Shown here: one piece after another, positions 28,404 through 36,954 of the stretch
Layout of the letters: the number at the start of each line of letters is the position of its first letter
Numbering within the stretch: position 1 is the first letter of the stretch
Assembly: GCF_014650455.1 (NCBI RefSeq)
Contig: NZ_BMUZ01000004.1
Coordinates: forward strand, 496,001 to 560,000
DNA: 64,000 bases
Direction of reading: 5' to 3'
Source: Streptomyces xanthochromogenes
GTDB taxonomy: Bacteria > Actinomycetota > Actinomycetes > Streptomycetales > Streptomycetaceae
Program-made: the position numbers and the translations under genes
Notes under the pieces: model-generated
Database searches by the model: none
Seen by the model: only the letters and a program-made list of their open reading frames with translations
Told to the model about the DNA's origin: nothing

Positions 28404-28433
28404 ATCCTCGCTTCCGCCCACAATGCCTGTCAA
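28404..28433 (-). promoter_or_regulatory. Promoter of organosulfur operon
   Basis: On the minus strand TTGACA (28433-28428), an 18-nt spacer and GAGGAT (28409-28404) form a near-consensus sigma-70-type promoter. The transcript would start near 28397. It begins right after the ROK regulator stop (28451), so the regulator is transcribed separately or reads through. Confidence 0.65.
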
Positions 28434-28450
28434 CATTCGGAGTTTCTGAA

Positions 28451-29710
28451 TTAATTCGACTCCTCGGAACTCCTGGCCGGCTCCGCGGAGTTCCTCTTCG
28501 GCGCCGCCGGCACGCTCAACGGGTCGCGGTACAGGACGTCGAGGGCCACCGAGCCGCCCGCCACGGCAAGGACGGAGTCCGGGAAACTGCTCGGCACGAC
28601 CAGCGCGTCCCGGCGCCCCACGGCCTCGCGCAGCGCGGTGAGGCAGTCCTGCCGGGACATCACGCCGACCTCGGTGACGACGACGGTCTCCGGGTTGAGG
28701 ACGTCGAGCAGCAGCCGGGCCGCCCGCCCGACCATCCCGGCCCGCTCCACGAGGAGGCGGGCAGCGGCCGGGTCGCCCTCGGCCGCGGCGCGGACCACGT
28801 GCACCGGGTTCGCCGAGCGGATGATCCGGCGTTCACGCGCCCGGCGGCACAGTGTGCGCTCGCTCAACTCGGCCTGGAGGCATCCCGTTTGGCCGCACTC
28901 GCACGGTTCCGTGGCGCCCGCGAGCGGCAGATGGGCGATGGCTCCCGCCTGTGAGCGGGGGCCGTGGTGCACCTCGTCATGGGTGGCGAAGGCGGCGTCC
29001 ACCACGTTGCCCACGAACAGGTGCAGCATGCTGCGGCTCCCCCGGGCCCGCCCGAACAGGCGCTCCGCGTTCACCAACGCCCGCGCGTGGCCGTCGACTT
29101 GGACCGGGAGGCCGGTGCGTTCGCTGATCGCGTCGCGTACGGCGACGTCCCGCCAGCCGAGGAGTGCGTGCTCCACGACCGTCCCGGAATCCCGGTCCAC
29201 CCAGCCTCCCGCCGCCACTCCGACACCCAGCGGGAGGCGCCCTTCGGCCTCGGAGAGCAGCGCGCCCAGTCCTCGGGCGGCGTTGGCGAGTACGCGGCCG
29301 GGCTCGGTGCCCTCGTCATGGCTAAGGCGCCGCTCCGCGACCACCCGCCCGCGCAGGTCGAGCAGGGCGACGCTGGTGTAGGGCACCGCCACGTGCACCC
29401 CGCCGACCACGAACCGGTCGGCGTCCAGGTCGACCGGCACATGGGGGCGCCCGGCCCCCTTGGCTCTCCGCGGCGCCGCGGTCTCCCGGATCAGGCCGAG
29501 CGCGTCCAGGCGCGCGCAGTGGTCGGTCACCGATGCCGGGGAGAGGCCGGTCAGGCGGGCGATGGTGCTGCGGGCGACCGGCCCGTGCTCAAGGACGGTA
29601 CGCAGGACCGCGCTGGCGCTGGTCCGGCGCCGGGCACCGTCCGCGGCCCGGCGTGCTGCCGGTGCGGCGGGCGGATCGAGTAGGGAAAGGGGGGCCGCTG
29701 AACGGGACAT
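28451..29710 (-). CDS. ROK-family transcriptional regulator
   Basis: A 419-residue repressor. A winged helix-turn-helix covers about 30-85 ('VLEHGPVARSTIARLTGLSPASVTDHCARLDALGLI'-like region) and a ROK sugar-kinase-like domain spans 95-390. The ROK zinc motif 'CECGQTGCLQAE' is present, but the sugar kinase ATP-site Gly motifs are degenerate, as in many ROK regulators. ATG 29710 has GAGGAAG upstream. It lies directly before the sulfur operon promoter on the same strand, so it may control that operon. The effector is unknown. Confidence 0.85.
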   Translation of the reverse strand: MSRSAAPLSLLDPPAAPAARRAADGARRRTSASAVLRTVLEHGPVARSTIARLTGLSPASVTDHCARLDALGLIRETAAPRRAKGAGRPHVPVDLDADRFVVGGVHVAVPYTSVALLDLRGRVVAERRLSHDEGTEPGRVLANAARGLGALLSEAEGRLPLGVGVAAGGWVDRDSGTVVEHALLGWRDVAVRDAISERTGLPVQVDGHARALVNAERLFGRARGSRSMLHLFVGNVVDAAFATHDEVHHGPRSQAGAIAHLPLAGATEPCECGQTGCLQAELSERTLCRRARERRIIRSANPVHVVRAAAEGDPAAARLLVERAGMVGRAARLLLDVLNPETVVVTEVGVMSRQDCLTALREAVGRRDALVVPSSFPDSVLAVAGGSVALDVLYRDPLSVPAAPKRNSAEPARSSEESN

Positions 29711-30012
29711 GGGGCACTTCCTCGGGGAGCTGGTCCGACACCGCGCCGTCTCGTACTCGGCGGCTCGGGACGCGCTGCTCCCGGCCGCCTCAGCCGGTGC
29801 GACAGGTGGCCGTGCCCTGGCGTCGCAGGTCGACATAGCGACGCGACGCGAAGTTCTCAGCCTGCGGGACCATGGCCCGAAGCTAGCAAACCGGGCCGCC
29901 GCTGCCCAGAGGCCGCCCACGGTGCGGACGGCCCCCGCGCGTGCGCGAGGTGGACCTCGGCCGGGCCACGACGGCCGGGCACCCGACCGAGCCGCGTGGG
30001 CCGGTACCCCGC
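29711..30012 (-). other. Upstream region of ROK regulator
   Basis: 302 bp between the stop of the ammonia-lyase-like gene and the ROK start. No gene, strong hairpin or clear repeat seen. It presumably contains the ROK promoter. Confidence 0.5.
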
Positions 30013-31161
30013 TCAGCCCGGATTGCCGTGCGCGGCGTGCGGGTTCGCGGCCGCGCCCTCGGTGCTGAGGAGGACGACCACGGAGGACGGGCCGAGCCCG
30101 AGTGCCCTGCGGTGCCGGCCGCCTCCCGGCCCGGAGAGCGCGGCCCGCAACCCGGCGAGCCCCGCGGCGCCGCAGGGCCCCGAGGAGACTCCGAGTTCGG
30201 CGAGGCGCGCCCCGGCAAGGGCGGCCTCGCGGTCGGATACGGCGACGGCGGCGTCGAGCCCGTCGCGCAGGTGGGGCCACGCGATGCTGGAGGGGGTGCC
30301 GCAGTTCAGTCCGGCCATGCTGGTGTGTCCGGTGGCGATGCTGACGGGCGCCTCCCGCGCGAGGCTGGCCAGGACGCAGGCCGCGGCCCGTGGTTCGACC
30401 GAGAGCAGCGCGGGCCCGGAGGGGCGGCTTCGGTAGTGCCTCACGACCGCCTGGGCGAGGGACCCCACGCCCACGGGCACGGCGACGAGGCCGGGTCCGG
30501 CGTCGACGCCCGCGCCCGTCAACTGCTCGTCGATCTCGGCGCAGAGGGTGGAGTAGCCCTCGACGATCCACCCCGGGACCTGTTCGTAGCCCGGCCAGGC
30601 CGTGTCCTGGACCAGGACCGCGTCCGCCTGCCCGGCCGCCTCGGCAGCGAGCCGTACCGCTTCGTCGTAGGCTCCGGGGACTTCGGTGACCTCCGCCCGC
30701 TCGGCCGTGATGGCGGACAACGCCCGTGGGTGCACGCCCCGGGGGACGAAGACGTGCGCGCGCTGCCCGAGCAGGCGTGCCACGCGGGCCACGGCGCGCC
30801 CGTGGTTGCCGTCGGTCGCGGTCACCAGGGTCAGCGGGCCGGGGGCGGTGCCGCCGGCCGCCTCCGCGCGCTCGGCGAGGATGCGATGGACCGCCCAGGA
30901 CGCACCGAGCGCCTTGAACGCGGGCAGCCCCAGACGGCACGACTCGTCTTTGACGAAGACCCTGCCGACCGCCAACTCGGCTGCCAGGGGCGTCAGTTCG
31001 GTCAGTGGCGTGGGTGCGTAGTCCGGCAGCCCGGTGTGGAAGGCGCGCACCCCGGCGGGCGCGGGCTCGGAGAGCCGGATGGTTCGGGCGCCCGGCCGCG
31101 CGAACCAGGGCGGAACGGGCGGGGCGGACGGGACATGGAGGGTGGAGCCGATCTCGGACAC
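30013..31161 (-). CDS. PLP-dependent diaminopropionate ammonia-lyase-like protein
   Basis: A 382-residue fold type II PLP enzyme. The Schiff-base Lys is in 'LPAFKALGAS' (about Lys83), the PLP phosphate loop is 'PVGVGSLAQAV', and 'TATDGNHGRAVA' is the Asn-containing cofactor motif. Overall order matches diaminopropionate ammonia-lyases and threonine-dehydratase relatives, which release ammonia and 2-oxo acid. The start is likely GTG 31161, with a weak ribosome site; upstream codons look non-coding. Its neighbour downstream is the ROK regulator; a link to the sulfur operon is not proven. Confidence 0.8.
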   Translation of the reverse strand: MSEIGSTLHVPSAPPVPPWFARPGARTIRLSEPAPAGVRAFHTGLPDYAPTPLTELTPLAAELAVGRVFVKDESCRLGLPAFKALGASWAVHRILAERAEAAGGTAPGPLTLVTATDGNHGRAVARVARLLGQRAHVFVPRGVHPRALSAITAERAEVTEVPGAYDEAVRLAAEAAGQADAVLVQDTAWPGYEQVPGWIVEGYSTLCAEIDEQLTGAGVDAGPGLVAVPVGVGSLAQAVVRHYRSRPSGPALLSVEPRAAACVLASLAREAPVSIATGHTSMAGLNCGTPSSIAWPHLRDGLDAAVAVSDREAALAGARLAELGVSSGPCGAAGLAGLRAALSGPGGGRHRRALGLGPSSVVVLLSTEGAAANPHAAHGNPG

Positions 31162-31336
31162 CCGACCAGGGTGCGGTGCCTGCCCGCACCCGGTCCAGCG
31201 CCGGCTGCGATCGGGCCGGCACGCCCCCACGATCGGGCCGGTACTCGACGTTGTCGATCGGCACGCACCAACTCCGCCCGCGATGCATCCAGTTAGAGGG
31301 TCTCACCATCCTTGTTGACGCCCACTTCGGCGGAGT

Positions 31337-31355
31337 GTTAGAACTTATAACTAAC
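31337..31355. promoter_or_regulatory. AT-rich inverted repeat upstream of secreted SRPBCC gene
   Basis: GTTAG-N9-CTAAC with an AT-rich core (AACTTATAA), 31 bp before the start codon. GTTAGA occurs again at about 31292. A possible repressor site or promoter element. Confidence 0.4.
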
Positions 31356-31385
31356 GGCACGCCTTCTCATTCAAGGGGATACGTC

Positions 31386-32012
31386 ATGCTCAGCACCCGC
31401 CGCGCCCGCGCCGCCCTGCTCGCCGTCCCGCTCGTTCTCGCCGCGCTCGGCGCCGCAGCGGCACCCGCCGGGGCCGCTTCCGGGTCCGCCGCGTCCCTGA
31501 CCTGCCGCAGGGAGGGCGTCGACTCCGGCGCCGCCGTCCGCTACCGCACCCAGGCCGTGATCCACGCCCCGCTCAGCACCATCTGGAAGCTCCAGACCGA
31601 GGTGGGGCGCTGGCCGTCCTGGCAGGGCCCCGTCGCCACGATGGAGCGGCTCTACCACGGCCCCCTGCGCCCCGGCGCGGCCTTCCGGTGGACCACTCCG
31701 GTTCCCCCCAACCCCTCGACTCCCGCCACCAGCCTGACCATCACGTCGACCGTGCGGCAGATGAAATACGGCTCGTGCATCCGCTGGACCGGCCCCGCGG
31801 ACGGGCAGGGCCTGCACATCGACGGCGTCCACGTATGGAACTTCACCAAGGTCAGGGGCGGCGTCCTCGTCCGCACCGAGGAGACCCACACCGGCCCGCA
31901 GGTCGATGCGAACGTGCCCGCCGCGACCAGCATCCTCGGCGCCGGCCTCGAAGGCTGGCTCCGCGACCTGAAGACCGCCGCCGAGGCGCAGCACGGCGGC
32001 AGCCCCCGCTGA
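31386..32012 (+). CDS. Secreted SRPBCC (polyketide cyclase-like) protein
   Basis: A 208-residue exported protein. Residues 1-32 are a Sec signal ('ALLAVPLVLAALGAAAAPAGA'-type core). The rest is a SRPBCC fold: 'QAVIHAPLSTIWKLQTEVGRWPSWQ' at its start, 'VWNFTKVRGGVLVRTEETHTG' in the middle and a C-terminal amphipathic helix 'GWLRDLKTAAEAQ'. SRPBCC proteins bind hydrophobic ligands; secretion is uncommon for the family. AAGGGGAT precedes ATG 31386. No operon partner is visible. Confidence 0.85.
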   Translation: MLSTRRARAALLAVPLVLAALGAAAAPAGAASGSAASLTCRREGVDSGAAVRYRTQAVIHAPLSTIWKLQTEVGRWPSWQGPVATMERLYHGPLRPGAAFRWTTPVPPNPSTPATSLTITSTVRQMKYGSCIRWTGPADGQGLHIDGVHVWNFTKVRGGVLVRTEETHTGPQVDANVPAATSILGAGLEGWLRDLKTAAEAQHGGSPR

Positions 32013-32220
32013 ATCACCGGCAGGTCCCCGGTCGCCGCGCCCCAGGGATGCGGCGGCCGGACGGCTGTCGCCTTTCGGCCGGGCGTCGCTCCCCACCCTG
32101 GTGATTCATCCAGTGCACCGCCCGCCACCGAGACGTTTTCCGTGTGCTGAACCAGTCGTTTTCGGCCTCCCCCCGGGCTTCACTGGCGTGGATGGCACGG
32201 CCGAAGGGCGTTGGGGAGAC

Positions 32221-33054
32221 ATGGATCTGAACACGGTGGCGGACGTGCGGGACGCACGGCTTCGCGAGCCCTGGCAGCCGGGGGACGCGTGGCTGGGCGG
32301 CGGCACCTACCTGTTCTCGGAGCCGCAGCCTCAGCTGCGGCGCCTGGTGGATCTGAGCCGGATGGGCTGGGAGCCGCTGATCCTCGATCCGGACGGCTCC
32401 CTGGAGATCGCGGCCACCTGCACCATCGCGCAGCTGTACCGGTTCGGGCGGACCCTCTCCGCCGAGGCCGCTCCTCTGTTCTCCCAGTGCTGCCGGGCGT
32501 TCCTCGCCTCGTTCAAGATCTGGAACATGGCGACCGTCGGCGGGAACCTGTGCAACGGGCTGCCAGCCGGGCCCATGATCTCGCTGACCGCAGGGCTCGA
32601 CGGCTCGTGTCTGCTCCAGTCGCAGACCGGCGCGACGCGCACCGTCAAGATCGTCGACTTCATCACCGGTGCGGGCCGCAAGGTCCTCCAGGAGGGCGAG
32701 CTGTTCCGCTCGGTCACCCTGCCCGCGCGGGCCCTCGACTGCCGTACCGCCTACCGCCAGGCATCCCTGTACGGGCTCGGCCGCTCGGGCGCCCTGGTCA
32801 TCGGCACGCTCGACCCGGTCGACGGGTCGATGGCCGTGACGATCAGCGCCGCGACCGTGCGGCCCTTCCGCTTCTGGTTCCCGCTGCCCCCGACCAAGGG
32901 TGAGCTGCGGCGGGTCATCGAGGCGACCGTCCGCGAGGACGACTGGTACGACGACATCCACGGACTGCCCGAGTGGCGGCACCACATGGGGCTGCGCCTC
33001 GCCGAGGAAGTGCGCCACGAACTGACTCAGCTCTCCAGGGACGGTGTGCGATGA
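32221..33054 (+). CDS. FAD-binding subunit of xanthine-dehydrogenase-type molybdoenzyme
   Basis: A 277-residue FAD-binding (CO-dehydrogenase flavoprotein/XdhB-like) subunit. 'AWLGGGTYLFSE' and 'IWNMATVGGNLCNGLPAG' are the two FAD motifs (GGGT and TVGGN), followed by 'LPAR' and 'ASLYGLGRSG' of the C-terminal domain. It passes electrons from the FeS clusters to NAD or another acceptor. The start is ATG 32221 with GGGGAG close before it; the spacing is short, so an upstream GTG is possible. It overlaps the Mo/FeS gene by four bases, forming one enzyme. Confidence 0.9.
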   Translation: MDLNTVADVRDARLREPWQPGDAWLGGGTYLFSEPQPQLRRLVDLSRMGWEPLILDPDGSLEIAATCTIAQLYRFGRTLSAEAAPLFSQCCRAFLASFKIWNMATVGGNLCNGLPAGPMISLTAGLDGSCLLQSQTGATRTVKIVDFITGAGRKVLQEGELFRSVTLPARALDCRTAYRQASLYGLGRSGALVIGTLDPVDGSMAVTISAATVRPFRFWFPLPPTKGELRRVIEATVREDDWYDDIHGLPEWRHHMGLRLAEEVRHELTQLSRDGVR

Positions 33055-35852
33055 GTTTCGACATCGAGGTCAACAACCAGCGCTTCGAGGCCGAGCCGCG
33101 CGCCGGCCAGTGTCTGCGCACCTATCTGCGCGAGCGCGGCTGGTTCGGTGTGAAGAAGGGGTGCGACCAGGGCGACTGCGGGGCCTGCACCGTGCATGTG
33201 GACGGCGAACCGGTCCACAGCTGTCTGTACCCGGCGGTGCGGGCCGAGGGCCGCAGCGTCACCACGGTCGAGGGACTGGCCTCGCCGGAGGGTGAACTCC
33301 ACCCCGTACAAAGGAAGTTCCTCGACGCGCAAGGCTTCCAGTGCGGCTTCTGCACCGCCGGATTCCTGATGACGACGGCCGCCCTCGAAGCCGAGCGGGG
33401 CACCGAGCACGACGACGGAAAACTGGCCGACCTGCCCCGCGCGTTCAAGGGCAACATCTGCCGCTGCACCGGCTACCGCGCCATCGAGGACGCGGTGCGC
33501 GGCGTGCGGCACACCGAACGCCCCTGTGCGGGCAAGGCGGTCGGCAAGAGTCTGGGCGCACCGGCGGGCCCCCAGGTGGTGACCGGCACCGCGCGCTACA
33601 CCTTCGACGTCGAGGTGCCCGGCCTGCTGCACCTGAAGCTGCTGCGCTCCCCGCATCCGCACGCCCGGATCGTCTCCATCGACACCACCGAGGCGCTCCG
33701 CGTGCCCGGGGTGCGGGCCGTGCTCACCCACCACGACGCGCCCGACACCCTGTACTCGTCGGCCCGCCACGAGCACCCCACCGAGGACCCCGACGACACC
33801 CGCGTCCTCGACGACACCGTCCGCTACGTCGGCCAGCGCGTCGCCGCCGTCGTCGCCGACAGCGAGCAGGCCGCCGAGGAGGGCTGCCGCCGGGTGGAAG
33901 TGGTCTACGAGCAGCTCCCGTACGTCGTCGACCCGGAGAAGGCGATGGCCCCCGGCGCGCCCGTGATCCATGAGGGCAAGGGATCCGAGGTGCGGATCGC
34001 CCGCGTGGAGAACAACGTGGCGGGCGAGGTGCACGGCGAGATCGGCTGTGTCGCGGACGGCTTCGCCGAGGCCGACGTGATCTACGAGGAGACCTTCCGC
34101 ACCCAGCGCGTCCAGCACGCCAGCCTGGAGACGCACGGCTGTGTCGCCTACTTCGAGCCGAAGGAGGACGGCACCGGCGAGCGACTCACCGTCCGCTCCT
34201 CCACCCAGACCCCGTTCCTGACGCGGCGCGCCCTGTGCGCCCTGTACGACCTGCCCGAGGACGAGGTCCGGGTGGTCGCGGGACGGGTGGGCGGCGGCTT
34301 CGGCGGCAAGCAGGAGATGCTGACCGAGGACATCGTGACGCTGGCCGCGCTGAAGCTGCGCCGCCCGGTGAAGCTGGAGTACACCCGCGCCGAGCAGTTC
34401 TACGGGGCCACCACCCGCCACCCCTTCACCATCGGCATCAAGGTCGGCGCTCGCGCCGACGGCATCCTGACCGCGATCCAGATGCGCGTGGTCTCCAACA
34501 CCGGGGCGTACGGCAACCACGGACCCGCGGTGATGTTCCACAGCGTGGGCGAGTCGTTCGCCGTCTACCGGGCCCCGCACAAGAAGGTGGACGCGTTCTC
34601 GGTCTACACCAACGTGGTTCCGGCGGGCGCCTTCCGGGGCTACGGCCTCGGCCAGGTCACCTTCGCCGTCGAGTCCGTGATGGACGAGCTGGCCCGCCGG
34701 CTCGGCATCGACCCGCTGGTCTTCCGGGAGAAGAACATCATCGGTCCGGGCGAGCCGATGCACAGCCCGATCGGTGAGGAGGAGGACCTGCACATCGCCT
34801 CGTACGGCCTCGACCAGTGCCTGGACGTCGTCCGCAACACGCTCGCCGAGGACGAGAGTTCCGCGAAGGCACCCGAGGGCTGGCTGGTCGGACAGGGCAC
34901 GGCGATGGCGATGATCGCGACCGGCCCGCCCGGCGGGCACTACGCCGACGCCCGGGTGTCGCTGCTCTCCGACGGAACGTACGACATCGCCGTCGGCACG
35001 GCCGAGTTCGGCAACGGCACCACCACCGTCCACAAGCAGATCACCGCGGGGGCCCTCAACACCACCGAGGACCGGCTCACGATCCGGCAGTCCGACACGG
35101 ACGTGGTCCGCCACGACACCGGCGCCTTCGGCTCGGCGGGCACGGTCGTGGCCGGCAAGGCCGTGCTGCTGGCCGCGGGTTCGCTGGCGGAGCGGCTCCG
35201 GACGTTCGCGGCCCGGCACACCGGGGTGGCCCGGCATCTGTGCGTGCTCGGCGCGGAGGCCGTCGACTGCGCGGGTCGTGTGGTGACGCTCAAGGAACTG
35301 CACGAGGCGGCGATCGCGGCGGGCGCCGAGGAGGAGATCGCCGCCGACGGCCACTGGGGCGGCTCGCCCCGCTCGGTCGCCTTCAACGCCCAGTGGTTCC
35401 GGCTCGCCGTGGACCCCGACTCCGGCGAGATCCGCATCCTGCGCAGTGTGCACGCCGCCGACGCCGGCAAGGTCATGAACCCGATGCAGTGCCGGGGCCA
35501 GGTCGAGGGCGGTGTCGCCCAGGCGCTCGGCGCCACCCTCTTCGAGAACGTGCGGGTCGACGACCGGGGGGAGGTCACCACCGCCGCGTTCCGCCGCTAC
35601 CGGCTGCCGCAGTACGCGGACGTGCCGCGCACCGAGGTGCACTTCATGGAGACCACCGACGCCATCGGGCCGCTCGGTGCCAAGTCGATGAGCGAGAGCC
35701 CGTTCAACCCGGTGGGCCCCGCCTTCGCCAACGCGCTGCGCGACGCCACCGGCATCCGGTTCACCGAGATGCCGGTAACCCGGGACCGCGTCTGGCTGGC
35801 CATGGACCAGCGGCGGCGCGCGCGCTCCGCGGGGGCGCCCGCCGGCGCCTGA
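33051..35852 (+). CDS. Fused [2Fe-2S] and molybdopterin subunit of xanthine-dehydrogenase-type enzyme
   Basis: A 933-residue fusion. Residues 1-160 hold both [2Fe-2S] clusters: Cys38, 43, 46, 58 ('GCDQGDCGAC') and Cys98, 101, 137, 139 ('CGFC', 'CRCTGY'). Residues 170-925 are the molybdenum-binding part with 'GRVGGGFGGK', 'GAFRGYG' and the active-site Glu in 'GAKSMSESPFNP'. In most bacterial hydroxylases of this family these parts are separate chains, so this is a fused form. The substrate (purine, aldehyde or other heterocycle) cannot be decided. No cofactor-insertion chaperone gene (XdhC-like) lies in the window. Confidence 0.92.
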   Translation: MSFDIEVNNQRFEAEPRAGQCLRTYLRERGWFGVKKGCDQGDCGACTVHVDGEPVHSCLYPAVRAEGRSVTTVEGLASPEGELHPVQRKFLDAQGFQCGFCTAGFLMTTAALEAERGTEHDDGKLADLPRAFKGNICRCTGYRAIEDAVRGVRHTERPCAGKAVGKSLGAPAGPQVVTGTARYTFDVEVPGLLHLKLLRSPHPHARIVSIDTTEALRVPGVRAVLTHHDAPDTLYSSARHEHPTEDPDDTRVLDDTVRYVGQRVAAVVADSEQAAEEGCRRVEVVYEQLPYVVDPEKAMAPGAPVIHEGKGSEVRIARVENNVAGEVHGEIGCVADGFAEADVIYEETFRTQRVQHASLETHGCVAYFEPKEDGTGERLTVRSSTQTPFLTRRALCALYDLPEDEVRVVAGRVGGGFGGKQEMLTEDIVTLAALKLRRPVKLEYTRAEQFYGATTRHPFTIGIKVGARADGILTAIQMRVVSNTGAYGNHGPAVMFHSVGESFAVYRAPHKKVDAFSVYTNVVPAGAFRGYGLGQVTFAVESVMDELARRLGIDPLVFREKNIIGPGEPMHSPIGEEEDLHIASYGLDQCLDVVRNTLAEDESSAKAPEGWLVGQGTAMAMIATGPPGGHYADARVSLLSDGTYDIAVGTAEFGNGTTTVHKQITAGALNTTEDRLTIRQSDTDVVRHDTGAFGSAGTVVAGKAVLLAAGSLAERLRTFAARHTGVARHLCVLGAEAVDCAGRVVTLKELHEAAIAAGAEEEIAADGHWGGSPRSVAFNAQWFRLAVDPDSGEIRILRSVHAADAGKVMNPMQCRGQVEGGVAQALGATLFENVRVDDRGEVTTAAFRRYRLPQYADVPRTEVHFMETTDAIGPLGAKSMSESPFNPVGPAFANALRDATGIRFTEMPVTRDRVWLAMDQRRRARSAGAPAGA

Positions 35853-35879
35853 TCGGCACCGGCCGGCCGTGCGACAGCG

Positions 35880-36536
35880 CTACTCGTCCTCCTGGTACGA
35901 GTGGCGCTGTTCCGTCCAGGGGTCGGCCAGATTGTGATAGCCCCGCTCCTCCCAGAACCCGCGCCGGTCCTGGGTCATGTACTCGATGGCGCGCAGCCAC
36001 TTCGGCCCCTTGTAGCCGTACAGCTGCGGCACGACGAGCCGCAGCGGGAAACCGTGCTCGACGGTGAGGGGCTCGCCGTTGTGGTGCGTCGCCATCAGGG
36101 TCCGCTCCGAGGCGAAGTCAGCGAGCCGCAGATTGGCGTTGTAGCCGTACTCCGCCCAGGCCATGACATGGGTGACCCGCGGGTCGGGCGGAGCGAGCTC
36201 CAGCAGGACGGACGCGGGTACGCCGTAGAACTCGTGGTCCAGGGTCGTGGTGCCCGAGGCGCAGTGCAGGTCCGTGGTGACCGTGGCCGCGGGAAGCGCC
36301 ATGATCTCGTCGAAACTCCAGGTGTACTTCTCCCCCGTCGCGGTGGATCCGAAGACCTGGAGGTTCCAGCGTTCGGCACGGAAGCGGGGCACGGGCCCGT
36401 AGTGCGAGACCGGCCACCCCTTCACCACCCGCTGCCCCGGCGGAACGGGCCACCCGCCGGGCGGAACGGGCCCCCGACCCGGCGGGACCGGCCCGTGTCC
36501 CGGAGGGACGGATTCACTGACCGCCACGCACCTCAC
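35880..36536 (-). CDS. Sulfite-oxidase-like molybdopterin protein
   Basis: A 218-residue protein of the sulfite oxidase/MsrP molybdopterin fold. The Mo-binding Cys lies in 'DLHCASGTTTLDHEFYGVP', although the residues after Cys differ from the usual 'CVTRWS'. 'HGFPLRLVVPQLYGYKGPKWL' is the conserved pterin-binding segment. The first 40 residues have four 'PPG' repeats. No signal peptide is seen, so it is cytoplasmic. The start is GTG 36536 or GTG 36527. It converges on the xanthine-dehydrogenase-type gene. Electron acceptor and substrate are unknown. Confidence 0.85.
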   Translation of the reverse strand: MRCVAVSESVPPGHGPVPPGRGPVPPGGWPVPPGQRVVKGWPVSHYGPVPRFRAERWNLQVFGSTATGEKYTWSFDEIMALPAATVTTDLHCASGTTTLDHEFYGVPASVLLELAPPDPRVTHVMAWAEYGYNANLRLADFASERTLMATHHNGEPLTVEHGFPLRLVVPQLYGYKGPKWLRAIEYMTQDRRGFWEERGYHNLADPWTEQRHSYQEDE

Positions 36537-36954
36537 CCCTCATCCGAACCGGCAACAGCAAGATCAAAACCCCCTTCTGCCTCGCAAATGCTACCTGGTA
36601 TGCGCAGATCTCCTCTTGGATGATTGACCGTGCACATCCCGGCCACACGGGCTTGTTTCTGTGTCCTGCTCCAGTAGCCCGCCTCCTGGGCACCTTGATT
36701 CACTTGAGGCACCGGGACGGGGCGGTTGAGTGGCTCTCGCCGTCGCGGGACACCCGGCAGGAGGCCCCACGCCGTTCGCGGTTCGGTGCGGGGCCTCCTA
36801 GGACTTCCCCCGGCGGGACCCCCCGGCACCTGTCCTTCGCATGACACGACGTCTCAGCACCAGAGATGGTCTGGCATATGCGGATCGGGTGGGCACATCC
36901 TTGCATAGATGCCAACCGGTACGGCCGGAAGGGCTCGTATGTGAGGAGCGCGCG
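36537..36954. other. Divergent intergenic region
   Basis: 418 bp between the sulfite-oxidase-like gene (minus) and the GATase/methyltransferase gene (plus). No gene is supported. It contains a terminator-like hairpin (36759-36799) and an AT-richer patch with GCATATGC at about 36876, perhaps part of the plus-strand promoter. Confidence 0.5.
36759..36799. terminator. Hairpin in intergenic region
   Basis: Perfect 10-bp arms AGGAGGCCCC / GGGGCCTCCT with a 21-nt loop. No gene ends next to it, so its role is uncertain. Confidence 0.4.

Noticed and set aside
33027..35642. 871-codon open frame antisense to the xanthine-dehydrogenase-type gene
   Set aside because: It is the mirror of a well-conserved enzyme in GC-rich DNA, and its translation is Gly/Asp/Val/Arg-rich without domains.
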